Below are positions 9,438 through 18,289 of a stretch of DNA of 64,000 nucleotides, in pieces. How positions within the stretch are numbered: position 1 is the first letter of the stretch; each line of letters starts with the position of its first letter. Source of the stretch: Ignavibacteriota bacterium (GTDB lineage Bacteria > Bacteroidota > Ignavibacteria > Tepidaquicellales > Tepidaquicellaceae); NCBI GenBank assembly GCA_026390735.1, contig JAPLFJ010000037.1, forward strand, positions 124,001 to 188,000. Reading direction: 5' to 3'. A model generated the notes under the pieces. It saw only the letters and a program-made list of their open reading frames with translations. It had not been told where the DNA came from and did not search any database. Both the position numbers and the translations under genes were made by a program.

Positions 9438-10400
9438 ATGAAGAGAGCAGAGAAACAGTCAAAAATAAGATACGGTATAAAAGATAAAAGCGCGGAGGAT
9501 TATTCAGGTGCACTGAACAGAAGTAATACATACAAAAAGATATTCGATGTATTCGATAAAGGTCTTGATCTGGATTCAGGTATAAAAGAACATTATTCTC
9601 TGCCTTCAACCGAAGAGATTGAACTTAAGGTTAAACTGAATAATGCTAACCTTATTATAAACGATTTAAAGAATAAACTTAATAATAATAAGCCCGCTGA
9701 GAACAAAGATTTAACCGGTAAGAAAATACTCACAACCGATACTCTGAATGTTGAGCCGCTTGTCCTCAGACCTGCAACAAAGACGGAAGGTATATTTAAC
9801 GATGCAAACTTAACTGAAGATTATGAACTTGGTATGAGATTCTATCAGCTCGGACTTAAAACAGGATTCTTTAACGTTAAACTGGACGGCGATAAGAGTT
9901 CAACACGTATTGCTACTGCTGAATTCTTTCCTAATAAATTCTGGCCCGCTGTAAAGCAACGGTCACGCTGGATTGCAGGTATCTGCCTTCAGAACTGGAA
10001 AGCACATAAATGGGATGGTAACCTTACTACAAAGTATTTTCTTTTCAGGGACAGGAAACCTCTTTTAAGTTTCTGGTCAACGTTTCTGTCTAATATGCTG
10101 CTTATATATTTTGTGTACCTCGCAATTGGCACTGCTTTTAATTTTGATAATTCACTCATATCAGGCAGGATTACCCCGGTTCTCGCTTATCTTATGATAT
10201 TCAATCTTGTATTTATGGTATCTAAAGCTGTACACAGGTTTATATTTACATCAGGTTGGTATGGCCCCGCTTATGGTTTTGCAAGCATATTCAGACTGGC
10301 AATAGATTCCTTCATTAACTTCTTCGCTATAATAAGGTCTGTAAGTGTATATCACAAGACCAAGAAGAAAGTTGTATGGGATGCTACAACCCACTATTGA
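9438..10400 (+). CDS. Glycosyltransferase family 2, C-terminal half (TED and QxxRW motifs, membrane segments)
   Basis: This 320-residue protein carries what the preceding gene lacks: LTEDYELGMR (E127, D128), QRSRW at 174-178, and at least three membrane segments from about residue 210 on. Its first ~115 residues are a charged linker (IELKVKLNNANLIINDLKNK, probably coiled coil) without similarity to the GT2 core. It starts with ATG at 9438 in the same frame as the upstream gene, separated only by TAA TCA CAG. The two proteins probably assemble into one processive or adsorption-type GT2 enzyme at the inner membrane. Alternatives are a nonsense mutation in one gene or occasional readthrough. Confidence 0.75.
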   Translation: MKRAEKQSKIRYGIKDKSAEDYSGALNRSNTYKKIFDVFDKGLDLDSGIKEHYSLPSTEEIELKVKLNNANLIINDLKNKLNNNKPAENKDLTGKKILTTDTLNVEPLVLRPATKTEGIFNDANLTEDYELGMRFYQLGLKTGFFNVKLDGDKSSTRIATAEFFPNKFWPAVKQRSRWIAGICLQNWKAHKWDGNLTTKYFLFRDRKPLLSFWSTFLSNMLLIYFVYLAIGTAFNFDNSLISGRITPVLAYLMIFNLVFMVSKAVHRFIFTSGWYGPAYGFASIFRLAIDSFINFFAIIRSVSVYHKTKKKVVWDATTHY

Positions 10401-10411
10401 TGCTTCTCTTT

Positions 10412-12751
10412 TTATTTCAGTAAAATCATTTTATTGCTTGCACTGAAATTACCTGTTTTTAGTGTTACAATGTATATTCCGCTTGAGATATTACTGCCGT
10501 CAAATATAGTCTCATAATATCCCGCTTGGTTTTCTCCGTTTATTAATTCTTTTACTTTACTTCCTTTTAAATCATACACAGAAAGATTTACTTTGTCATT
10601 CTCAGGTAATTCAAAACATATCTTCGTTATCGGATTAAATGGATTCGGATAATTCTGCTTTAAACTAAACTTCTTCGGTACTCCAACTTCAACAGCCTGA
10701 TTCAGATTATGGTATTCAAAATTACCATTGTAATCTGTTTGCCTCAGTCTGTAATTATATTTTCCTGATTCCTTAACTCTGTCTGTAAAACTATAATTTG
10801 TCGGAGTGCTGATTGTTCCTTTACCTGGTACGTATCCAATCTTTTCCCAGTTCCCGGTTGTCTGTTTCCTGTTGACTGCTCTCTCTAATTCAAACCCTGC
10901 ATTGTTCCACTCCGATGCTGTGCTCCATTTTAGCGATACATCATTTCCAGTTATAATGAAATTGAAATTCATCATTTCTACAGGCATCGGTGTCTGATTT
11001 GTATTCGGATTAAGTGTTGCAGACTGTACAAAGTATTCTTCACTGCTGGCATTTCCGAAGTATTCGCAAACCATAACAATGTATTCAGTGTTTTGGGCTA
11101 AACCTGTTACGTTAATGTTTCCTGCACTCTGTGAAGCAGCTCCATTATATATACAGTACCATCCTGTACTTCCTATCTGAGTACCGCTTCCATATTCAGT
11201 ATTCGATGTATAAGTTGTATTATCGGCTGGTGGCGCAGTTCCTGTTGAACCGAGCTTTATAAAAACACATCTTCTGGGTGCTGATCCGTTCTGCCAGTTA
11301 ATCGTAAGGCTTGTAGTCTGTAAATCTGAGAAAATTACATTAGTCGCCTGATTAGCTGGATTAGTTATAAAATTATCTATATTGTTTGTGATAGTAGTAT
11401 TGTAAGCAGGGGAGGTTAATGACCCGACTTCCACTACCATTGCCCTGTATGTTATATTACACGTTAAATTTCTTACGTTTACAGATGTACCGGTTCCGCT
11501 GTAAACACAATACCAGCCTGTAGTCCCAATCTGTGCTCCTGTCCCGAATATTACATTTGCATTGTAATCAGTACCGTTTGCAGGTGATGGAGTCCCTGTG
11601 CTTCCTGCAAGAACAAACACTTTGCAGAAAGTACCGTTGCCTCTCGTCCAGTTTATTGTCGTAGATTTGTGAGTCGTTCCTGTAAAAGAAATATTCGATG
11701 CCTGAGCTGATGGTGCAATCCCAACTGTTATAACATTTGAGTGTACACTTTGTCCGTAGTTATTCTCAGATCTTAACCTGTAATAATATGTGCCCATGCT
11801 CAGTCCTGTAACATCTGTATATGAAACAAAACCTACATCTCTGTTATTGTAATCCGTTATAAAAGTTGAGAAGTTCAGTGCGCCCGAAACGTCAAGTCTG
11901 TATTTTGTTGCATTGGTAACACTGCTCCAGTTTGCTCTGAATCCTGTGCTTATTATGTTCGTCGCAGCCGTAGCAACAGGTGCTCCAAGTGGATTTAATC
12001 CACAGACTGCAAGTATAGCAGTTCTGCTTCCTGAAACTGCTTTTGTGAAGGTTATTGATGTTAAAGTTTTAAACATGTCGCCGCTCGTCAGCGTTATCGG
12101 ACAATCGTATAGTCTTGGATTATTACCGCCCGTTGTTCCTGTCCCATCTATGTCATCAAACCTTTCGCCTGCATTGGTCGAATATTGTCTCGCATTGACT
12201 CTCCCGATATTGCGTATTGCATATGGTGTGCCGTTAAACCAGTCAGGAACCGTAAATGAATAGTCTGTGTATGAATTATCGTTGAAGTTAAGTCGCACTG
12301 TATAACTTGATATTCCTTCAGCGCTTGTTGCCAGAATAGATAGTAACTGGTATGATTGTGGAGTTGTAAGCGTCAGTGTTCCAACACTGTTAGCAGTGTT
12401 CAGTAAAAGTACATTGCTTCCATCGTATGGTTGCAATTGATATATAATTGAAGTGTTGTTAACACTCGTAATGCTCCTGCTTACAGGTAATCCTCCTGCA
12501 GGTGCAGTATTCTGATTGTAATTGCCCCTGAAATCTGTACAATACATAACGTGACCTGCATAAGCATTATCACCGTCAAATATCGTTGTCGTGTAATTCA
12601 AAGCCCTGTTTTGTGTGTAACCTCCCTCTGCAATCAAATCCTGATTGAATCCGGTGACCGCAATCGAAGTGTAATTCTGGGCAAATGAAATCCCGCTTAC
12701 CAGAAGAAAAATTGTAATCAATAAGATTACAAAAATTTTTGCCATACTCAT
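10412..12751 (-). CDS. Large secreted protein with fibronectin-III-like repeats and T9SS sorting domain
   Basis: The 779-residue product has a signal peptide (about 1-24, ending SGISFAQ), an N-terminal ~240-residue beta-rich domain, then Fn3-like modules. Two are clear repeats of each other, sharing GSTGTxxPADNTxYxxN and GTGAQIGTTGWYCVY (about 350-560). The end is a T9SS type A sorting domain from NYPNPFNPITKICFEL to GIYIVTLKTGNFSASNKMI. It is predicted to be carried across the outer membrane and anchored or released. The start at 12751 has GGAGG (12759-12763) seven bases upstream; a second ATG lies two codons later. Upstream are a sigma-54-like promoter (12819-12833) and two TCTCA-N3-TGAGA dyads, indicating activator-dependent expression. 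Substrate or role unknown. Confidence 0.85.
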   Translation of the reverse strand: MSMAKIFVILLITIFLLVSGISFAQNYTSIAVTGFNQDLIAEGGYTQNRALNYTTTIFDGDNAYAGHVMYCTDFRGNYNQNTAPAGGLPVSRSITSVNNTSIIYQLQPYDGSNVLLLNTANSVGTLTLTTPQSYQLLSILATSAEGISSYTVRLNFNDNSYTDYSFTVPDWFNGTPYAIRNIGRVNARQYSTNAGERFDDIDGTGTTGGNNPRLYDCPITLTSGDMFKTLTSITFTKAVSGSRTAILAVCGLNPLGAPVATAATNIISTGFRANWSSVTNATKYRLDVSGALNFSTFITDYNNRDVGFVSYTDVTGLSMGTYYYRLRSENNYGQSVHSNVITVGIAPSAQASNISFTGTTHKSTTINWTRGNGTFCKVFVLAGSTGTPSPANGTDYNANVIFGTGAQIGTTGWYCVYSGTGTSVNVRNLTCNITYRAMVVEVGSLTSPAYNTTITNNIDNFITNPANQATNVIFSDLQTTSLTINWQNGSAPRRCVFIKLGSTGTAPPADNTTYTSNTEYGSGTQIGSTGWYCIYNGAASQSAGNINVTGLAQNTEYIVMVCEYFGNASSEEYFVQSATLNPNTNQTPMPVEMMNFNFIITGNDVSLKWSTASEWNNAGFELERAVNRKQTTGNWEKIGYVPGKGTISTPTNYSFTDRVKESGKYNYRLRQTDYNGNFEYHNLNQAVEVGVPKKFSLKQNYPNPFNPITKICFELPENDKVNLSVYDLKGSKVKELINGENQAGYYETIFDGSNISSGIYIVTLKTGNFSASNKMILLK

Positions 12752-12766
12752 AATAGTACCTCCATT

Positions 12767-12799
12767 AAAAACCCGGATTTACCCATTTCAAAAATCCGG
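12767..12799 (-). promoter_or_regulatory. Terminator-like hairpin in the surface-protein leader
   Basis: On the minus strand CCGGATTT pairs with AAATCCGG around an 11-nt loop and is followed by GTTTTT, then the ribosome-binding site GGAGG. It lies between the predicted transcription start (near 12807) and the start codon, so it could attenuate transcription or stabilise the mRNA 5' end. Confidence 0.5.
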
Positions 12800-12818
12800 A
12801 CCTGTCAGTTCATATACA

Positions 12819-12833
12819 GCAAATAGTGTACCT
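12819..12833 (-). promoter_or_regulatory. Sigma-54-like -24/-12 promoter of the surface-protein gene
   Basis: On the minus strand the sequence reads AGGTACACTATTTGC. It keeps the invariant GG and GC ten bases apart and the TTTGC box, with deviations at the first and fourth -24 positions. The two phased dyads lie about 50-85 bp upstream, the usual place for enhancer-binding proteins. Confidence 0.6.
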
Positions 12834-12883
12834 CATATTTGTTTCGGTTTTGATCAGATTTAACCACTGTCTTAAAAATATTT

Positions 12884-12916
12884 TCTCATTATGAGACAGT
12901 ATTTCTCATTATGAGA
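12884..12916. promoter_or_regulatory. Two phased TCTCA-N3-TGAGA dyads (candidate enhancer sites)
   Basis: TCTCATTATGAGACAG occurs twice, starting at 12884 and 12904, exactly 20 bp apart. Each is a perfect 13-bp dyad. The same half-sites with the same 20-bp period occur three times at 23886-23938, again upstream of a sigma-54-type promoter. Confidence 0.75.
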
Positions 12917-13043
12917 CAGATATTCGATTTTGTATCTCAAAAATAGTTATAAAAAAACAAGGAATCTTTGTTTTTTTCTGTTTAAAGAACTGCAGGATTG
13001 TTCATTATGGGGTAGTATGAAATGCTGTTTTTGCTCTATATTT

Positions 13044-13074
13044 AAAAACCCGGAAACTTATAATTCCCGGGTTT
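13044..13074 (-). terminator. Terminator after methylmalonyl-CoA mutase gene
   Basis: On the minus strand AAACCCGG pairs with CCGGGTTT around a 13-nt loop, followed by a T run. It lies about 60 bp past the stop codon at 13133. Confidence 0.8.
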
Positions 13075-13132
13075 ACAATTTATTTGTCTCTTATTTCAAT
13101 TTACAATTTGAAATTTCAAATTTAAAATGTTC

Positions 13133-14785
13133 TTAAAAGACTGCCGTCTCCTGATAAACTCCAAACACTTCCTTCATCTCTTCAATCATCTCGCCAAGTG
13201 TAACATATTTTCTCGCACAGTCAAGTATCACAGGCATTAAGTTTCTTCCGTCCTGAGAAGCTTTGTTCAGTTCTGCGAGTGCATTCTTCACTTCTTCTTG
13301 ATTCCTCGATTGTTTCAGTTCTTTAAGTCTCTTCACCTGCATTTCTTCAACATCCTTCGAAATCCGTAATATAGGAATATCTATTTTCTCATTTTCTTCT
13401 ATAAAGTCATTAACACCAACTACAATCTTTTCCTTGTTGTCAAGTTCTCTCTGGTATCTGTATGCTGCATTCGCAATTTCTTTCTGGAAGAATCCGTTTT
13501 CAATGCACGCTACCACACCGCCCTGTGCATCAATCATGTCAAAGTATTTTTCTGCTTCTGCTTCAATATCATCAGTAAGTTTTTCAACGTAGTAACTTCC
13601 GCCAAGCGGGTCAGCTACATTTATAACTCCGTGTTCGTAAGCAATAATCTGCTGTGTCCTTAAAGCAATCTTTACAGCTTTGTCTGATGGTAAAGCAAGT
13701 GTCTCATCCATTGAGTTTGTGTGCAGACTCTGCGTACCGCCGAGAACACCTGCCAGTGCCTCAATGGCAGTCCTTACAATATTGTTCTCTGGCTGCTGTG
13801 CAGTCAGCGAACATCCTGCTGTCTGTGTATGGAATCTCAGTATCCAGCTCTTCGGATTCTTTGCGCCGTACTTGTCCTTCATTCTTCTCGCATAAATTCT
13901 TCTTGCTGCTCTGAACTTCGCAATCTCTTCAAAAAAGTCAAGGTGTGCGTTAAAGAAGTGTGAAATCCTCGGAGCAAATGCATCAACATCCATTCCTCTT
14001 TCCATACAGGCTTCAACGTATGCAAAACCATCTGCGAGTGTAAACGCAAGCTCCTGTGCTGCCGTTGAACCGGCTTCACGTATGTGATAACCGCTTACGC
14101 TCACTGGATTAAACTGAGGAACTTCGTTCGTGCAGTATTCAATCATATCGGTAATAATTCTCATCGACTCTTTCGGTGGATATATAAATTCTTTCTGTGC
14201 TATGTATTCTTTTAAAATATCATTCTGTAGTGTGCCGCGAAGTTTTGAAAATGGAACTCCTTGTTTTTCACCAACTGCCAGATAAAAAGCAAACACCATC
14301 GCAGCAGGGGAGTTAATCGTCATCGAAGTAGAAACTTTGTCGAGCGGAATACCCTCAAATAAAATTTCCATATCCTGTAATGAAGAAATTGAAACTCCGC
14401 AGATTCCAACTTCACCTTCTGAAACAGGTGCATCTGCATCATAACCCATAAGTGTAGGCATATCGAACGCAGTTGATAAACCTGTCTGTCCGTGCTCAAG
14501 TAAATATTTAAATCTCTGATTGGTATCTTCTGGTGTACCGAAACCTGCGAACTGCCTCATAGTCCATAACTTACCGCGGTACATGTTGTTGTGAATGCCG
14601 CGTGTAAAAGGATATTCGCCGGGGTAACCGAGCTTTGTCTGATAATCATTTTGTGAAACATCTTCAGGAGTGTAGGCTATATCAAGTTCTTTACCGCTTA
14701 ACGATGTGAACTTCATACCTGTGGTCTTTGACTTTTCGGCTGCTTCGAGCCACTCTTTCTTGTCTTTACTCTTTTTAACTTCCAT
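13133..14785 (-). CDS. mcmA: Methylmalonyl-CoA mutase, large (catalytic) subunit
   Basis: This subunit forms the TIM barrel that binds acyl-CoA and interconverts (R)-methylmalonyl-CoA and succinyl-CoA with adenosylcobalamin. The 550 residues match the separate large-subunit type: there is no C-terminal B12-binding domain with DxHxxG, and the chain ends at [11 protein letters not shown]. Diagnostic stretches are [65 protein letters not shown] and [16 protein letters not shown]. The Tyr of MYR and the Arg of SMRII, which contact the substrate carboxylate in methylmalonyl-CoA mutases, are both kept; isobutyryl-CoA-type mutases differ there. The small B12-binding subunit and the epimerase are not nearby. 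A structured element lies just upstream (14814-14859). Confidence 0.9.
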   Translation of the reverse strand: MEVKKSKDKKEWLEAAEKSKTTGMKFTSLSGKELDIAYTPEDVSQNDYQTKLGYPGEYPFTRGIHNNMYRGKLWTMRQFAGFGTPEDTNQRFKYLLEHGQTGLSTAFDMPTLMGYDADAPVSEGEVGICGVSISSLQDMEILFEGIPLDKVSTSMTINSPAAMVFAFYLAVGEKQGVPFSKLRGTLQNDILKEYIAQKEFIYPPKESMRIITDMIEYCTNEVPQFNPVSVSGYHIREAGSTAAQELAFTLADGFAYVEACMERGMDVDAFAPRISHFFNAHLDFFEEIAKFRAARRIYARRMKDKYGAKNPKSWILRFHTQTAGCSLTAQQPENNIVRTAIEALAGVLGGTQSLHTNSMDETLALPSDKAVKIALRTQQIIAYEHGVINVADPLGGSYYVEKLTDDIEAEAEKYFDMIDAQGGVVACIENGFFQKEIANAAYRYQRELDNKEKIVVGVNDFIEENEKIDIPILRISKDVEEMQVKRLKELKQSRNQEEVKNALAELNKASQDGRNLMPVILDCARKYVTLGEMIEEMKEVFGVYQETAVF

Positions 14786-14813
14786 CTTCTTAATATAAAA
14801 TTCTGAAAATTTA

Positions 14814-14859
14814 AAAGAGGTGAAGGGTAAACCGAAGTCTATGGTCCCGACACCTCTTT
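14814..14859 (-). promoter_or_regulatory. Structured RNA leader candidate upstream of mcmA
   Basis: A perfect 9-bp outer stem (AAAGAGGTG/CACCTCTTT) encloses an inner arm with GGG/CCC-type pairing and, on the minus strand, an apical AGAC-TTCG-GTTT hairpin with a stable UUCG loop. It lies 29 bp before the mutase start codon, so it would be in the 5' leader. It could be a terminator/attenuator or a ligand-binding leader; no known class was matched. Confidence 0.5.
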
Positions 14860-15006
14860 GCTTAGGAGGAATAAAACTTTAGTAAATATAACATTTCATT
14901 ATTAAAAAAGTTCATACAAAACGAAAATAATTTAAAAATATCTTCATACCCAAAATTTGTAGAAACTTTTCCCATTCTCAAATCGAAATCAATCTTTAAT
15001 CTCCAA

Positions 15007-15066
15007 GTTCCGTAGGAACGATATATCAATAGTAAATGAGTTTTATTCTCTTAGTTCCGTAGGAAC
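15007..15066. repeat. Two copies of the GTTCCGTAGGAACGAYATAT palindrome
   Basis: The dyad GTTCC-GTA-GGAAC with the 3' extension GAYATATCAATA lies at 15007-15019 and 15054-15066. A third copy lies at 18290-18302. The three copies flank the recQ-dprA pair on both sides. Confidence 0.8.
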
Positions 15067-15086
15067 GACATATCAATATCATGAAC

Positions 15087-16202
15087 CTAAAATAACCCAA
15101 CCTGCTCCGTACCGTCAACAGGTTTCAGTTTATACTTTGTCGCATTTTTTATTTTTACTTCTTCCACCCATGTCATAGTTTTCAGGTACTCTGCCATTTT
15201 ACGTGAAGTCCAGCCTGTGTTTAATCGCGATGCAATTTCTTTAGCACTTAAAATATCTCCTGCAATTATTTTCCTCAGACTATCGTCAAACGATTCACGG
15301 TTTTCCTTTAATGTGGCAGACTCTTCAAGAACTTTACCGTCAAAATCCACAGCCATAGCTCCCAACTCAATCAGTTTCCCGTTTGCATTTCTCTCTTCCG
15401 CATCTGCCATCCTCACGTATATCTTCCTTCCTTTCCTCAATCCATCCTTTACTCCCGACCATGTTCCTCCTTTTTCATCCGACTCGGCAACATATATCTC
15501 ACTCGCAAGTCCGTATATAATCGGATTCCTTGCCATCGCAAGTTCTACCATCCACGGAGCATTCGGATGAAATGTACTCAGTACCACTACTTCTCCGTTT
15601 ACAATCTGTTTGTAATATTCCTGATATCCCTTACCAAACGTTAAAATTCCCTGCGGTAATACAATTATACTTCTTCCAATATGCTTTATAGACGAATCAA
15701 GTGCCTGCTTGTCAACTCCTTTTGCAAACCCGCTTACTATCACTTTAAATTCTTTGCTCGCAAGTTTAGCAATGTTATCCGTAAACTGCAAAGATTTTGC
15801 CGAAGCACTTCTCGAACCTACAACCGCAATCGATTTCTCTGTGAATATTTGCTTGTCTCCCTTAATGTATAACAGGGGAGGACTATAATTAACTTTTAAA
15901 TTGTCCTTTAATGTCTGTGAGTAATCATCTGATGTAATCGGAATTAACTCGAACCCCTGATTCTCCAGAGTTTCAGCGAGAAATGAATTATTCGGAATAT
16001 CTGACTTTGCATTAGTTAAATCCCCAATCTCCTTTTCATTTAAACCGTATTCTTTTTCCCACACTCCTGTATCCAGTGAGAAAAATTCCTCAATCGATAT
16101 CTTATCCGTATGATGAAATTTAATTATCACTTCATTCGTTCTTGCCGTTCTCCACCTCGGCAAATGCGCCAGCGATATCCAGTATGCCGCATCTTTTAAC
16201 AT
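15087..16202 (-). CDS. DprA/Smf-family protein, likely partner of the RecQ-PRTase (PsyrA/RqlI-like)
   Basis: The 371-residue protein has a DprA-type Rossmann domain with SIAVVGSRSASAKSL, VIVSGFAKGVDKQALDSSIK and SIIVLPQGILTFGKGYQ (about residues 125-190). A C-terminal winged-helix segment follows (LSAKEIASRLNTGWTSRKMAEYL, about 318-340). DprA proteins bind single-stranded DNA and load RecA. Here the gene overlaps the stop of the RecQ-phosphoribosyltransferase gene by 7 bp (16196-16202), the arrangement of the PsyrTA/RqlHI pairs, in which the DprA-like protein restrains a toxic RecQ-like helicase and the pair can act in phage defence. A role in natural transformation remains possible. The toxin-antitoxin role is inferred from the pairing. 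Confidence 0.8.
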   Translation of the reverse strand: MLKDAAYWISLAHLPRWRTARTNEVIIKFHHTDKISIEEFFSLDTGVWEKEYGLNEKEIGDLTNAKSDIPNNSFLAETLENQGFELIPITSDDYSQTLKDNLKVNYSPPLLYIKGDKQIFTEKSIAVVGSRSASAKSLQFTDNIAKLASKEFKVIVSGFAKGVDKQALDSSIKHIGRSIIVLPQGILTFGKGYQEYYKQIVNGEVVVLSTFHPNAPWMVELAMARNPIIYGLASEIYVAESDEKGGTWSGVKDGLRKGRKIYVRMADAEERNANGKLIELGAMAVDFDGKVLEESATLKENRESFDDSLRKIIAGDILSAKEIASRLNTGWTSRKMAEYLKTMTWVEEVKIKNATKYKLKPVDGTEQVGLF

Positions 16203-18226
16203 GCTATATCCCCTCCGACAGTTTTGGCTATCACTAAAGGGGCAACTTCTAATGCTCCTTCTTTAGTTAAATATCTTCCGATTTCTTTTATTGTTGCTCC
16301 GCTGTCATATATATCATCTATTAGCAATATTTTTTTCCCTTTAATCTCTTTCAAAATTCTGTACTCAAAAGAATCCTTCACATTCTCCGATTTCAAATAC
16401 CCGTTCTCATACATCTTCTGCTCTTTTGTTTTCTTGTGTTTAATTAAATTATGTGAAATTTTAAACCCTAATCTCTTCGCAATAGTTACAGCAAAATTCC
16501 TTACTAAATCACCTGACACAGTAGGTGGAATATACAATACTAAATCAAATTTCTTATCTGCAAACTTATGTCTGTATGCCTTTATAGTTTTATTAATAAG
16601 GAATTCAGGATAGTCTCCGCCATGCGCATATTTACAACGGTGTATTGTTCTGCCGACATTCGAAGCCCCGTAAAATGAACCGGCAACTCCGTTTTTCAGA
16701 TTTGAACGGCTGTTCTCAACCTCTAGAGTCGGAAAATAATTATCTCTGAATTCTTTTAGTTTATCTGTCCATTCAGGTGTAACTGTCACTTTAAGCTTCT
16801 TCTCTCCGGTATTGTCACAATTGCTTTTTGTATGCTCATAATTATCGCCAAGATAATCGCATAAGAATTTCATCCTTGAATCCTTCGTTTCCATATATTC
16901 AATCATATTCTCTAAATCCTCCATTCTCAGTTTCTTGCATTCCTCAAACAGACTGTAATCCAGTTCAGGTGCATTTGCAATATACTCAAATTTTTTGCTT
17001 CTGCCAATAGAAACTTCTCTGATTATTTTCTGCTCCAGAAGGTCTGCTTTTATTACTCTTAACTGAGTTTGCTTTATATTCACAATTTTCATCAGTTCCT
17101 TTTCACCGTGCATCTCATTCTTTACAGCATCAATCACTTTGAAATACTTTATTATTGAAGGTCTTCCGCTTTCTATAAAAGCTTCAGGCAAATCCCTGTC
17201 AGCAGGATTATAAAACAAAATTATGTATGTCGTTTTACCGTCACGTCCTGCTCTGCCAATCTCCTGATAGTAATGAATAGGGGATTGTGGAAACTGAGTG
17301 TGAATGATAAACCTTATATCAGGTTTATCTATTCCCATTCCCAACGCATTAGTAGATACTACACACTTCCATCTGTTATTCATCAATCCGTTTTCTATCT
17401 CAACTCTCGTTGCAGCATCAAGTCCGCCGTTATACCCAACCGCAGATATCTTCAGGTGCTCAAACCATTTGGAATATATTTCTGTGTTTACTCTGGTTCC
17501 TGTATAAATAATCCCTGTTCCTGGAAATTTATCTATATTTTTTCCAAGCCAGATTAACTTCTCATCTTCAGATTCAACCCTTATAACAAATAGCTTAAAG
17601 TTGTCTCTGATTAAATTCCCCCTTATTACTTTTATCCCTTCGCCAATCTGTTTTGCAACATCCTCTTCCACACGTTTTGTAGCAGTTGCTGTTGTTGCAA
17701 GAATCGGAAAGTCTTTCGGAAGAAGCTTGACTAAGTTTATTATTCTCTTGAACGCAGGTCTGAAATCGTGCCCCCATATCGAAATGCAGTGGGCTTCATC
17801 CACTACTACCATAGAAAGATTCATATCCTTTACTGCCGCAATCCACTCATCATTCTCCATTCTCTCGGGTGCTATGTATAAAATCTTATACTTCCCCTCC
17901 TTCGCATCCTTTATTATCTGTGTATTCTCTTCTTCCGCCTGTTCACTAATTATGCATCCGGCTCGTATCCCAAGAGAATTAAGTTTCTTTACCTGGTCTC
18001 TCATCAATGCTATCAACGGCGAAAATATTATTGTTACTCCGTCATAGACAATCGCAGGAAACTGAAAACAGAGCGACTTTCCAAAACCCGTCTTCTCAAT
18101 CAATAAAACTCTTTTCCCCTTAAGTAACTCCTCAATAGTCTGCCATTGCTCATCATAAAACTTCTCTAACTTAAAAACTTCCCTTAATCTGATTTCTGCT
18201 TCTTCGCGGTTCATATAATTACTCAT
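16196..18226 (-). CDS. RecQ-family helicase fused to a C-terminal phosphoribosyltransferase domain (PsyrT/RqlH-like)
   Basis: This 676-residue protein combines a superfamily 2 DNA helicase with a ComF-like PRTase. The helicase shows Walker A KTGFGKS (K50), DEAH in VVVDEAHCISIWGHDFRPAF and the RecQ motif VI QEIGRAGRDGKT. A shortened zinc-binding/RQC part follows (FLCDYLGDNYEHTKSNCD). From about residue 515 the chain is PRTase-like, with LYIPPTVSGDLVRNFA and the PRPP loop KILLIDDIYDSGATIKE. Ordinary RecQ lacks this domain; the fusion is the hallmark of RqlH/PsyrT. It is the first gene of a two-gene operon with the DprA-like partner, flanked by repeat-rich intergenic DNA, consistent with an accessory module. 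Confidence 0.85.
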   Translation of the reverse strand: MSNYMNREEAEIRLREVFKLEKFYDEQWQTIEELLKGKRVLLIEKTGFGKSLCFQFPAIVYDGVTIIFSPLIALMRDQVKKLNSLGIRAGCIISEQAEEENTQIIKDAKEGKYKILYIAPERMENDEWIAAVKDMNLSMVVVDEAHCISIWGHDFRPAFKRIINLVKLLPKDFPILATTATATKRVEEDVAKQIGEGIKVIRGNLIRDNFKLFVIRVESEDEKLIWLGKNIDKFPGTGIIYTGTRVNTEIYSKWFEHLKISAVGYNGGLDAATRVEIENGLMNNRWKCVVSTNALGMGIDKPDIRFIIHTQFPQSPIHYYQEIGRAGRDGKTTYIILFYNPADRDLPEAFIESGRPSIIKYFKVIDAVKNEMHGEKELMKIVNIKQTQLRVIKADLLEQKIIREVSIGRSKKFEYIANAPELDYSLFEECKKLRMEDLENMIEYMETKDSRMKFLCDYLGDNYEHTKSNCDNTGEKKLKVTVTPEWTDKLKEFRDNYFPTLEVENSRSNLKNGVAGSFYGASNVGRTIHRCKYAHGGDYPEFLINKTIKAYRHKFADKKFDLVLYIPPTVSGDLVRNFAVTIAKRLGFKISHNLIKHKKTKEQKMYENGYLKSENVKDSFEYRILKEIKGKKILLIDDIYDSGATIKEIGRYLTKEGALEVAPLVIAKTVGGDIAC

Positions 18227-18289
18227 TTTAATTTAATAAAATTAAATAAATACTGTTTACCCCTTAACCCGACCCGTTATTATCTTTAA

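Larger units (their letters stand above)
12752..13132. other. Regulatory gap between surface protein and mutase genes
   Basis: No gene was seen. The left half is the control region of the minus-strand surface protein: leader hairpin 12773-12799, sigma-54-like promoter 12819-12833 and dyads 12884-12916. The right end holds the terminator of the mutase gene (13044-13074). The plus-strand frame at 12930-13136 is judged not to be a gene. Confidence 0.7.
14786..15086. other. Intergenic region upstream of the mutase gene with structured element and repeats
   Basis: This ~300 bp gap has no gene. It contains the hairpin element 14814-14859, an AGGAGG-containing stretch on the plus strand (about 14864-14870) with no start codon behind it, and two copies of the GTTCC-GTA-GGAAC palindrome (15007-15019, 15054-15066), the second near the end of the dprA-like gene. 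Confidence 0.6.

Noticed and set aside
12930-13136. Plus-strand 68-codon frame
   Set aside because: Covers the mutase terminator and AT-rich DNA, no ribosome-binding site, no recognisable product.
13654-14079. Several open frames overlapping the mutase gene
   Set aside because: They are shadows of the well-conserved mutase coding sequence on the minus strand.
14814-14870. Cobalamin riboswitch before the B12-dependent mutase
   Set aside because: On the plus strand GGGTAAACCG...GGTCCCGAC recalls the riboswitch core, but the mutase gene is on the minus strand, there is no B12 box, and the whole segment is only about 45 bp.
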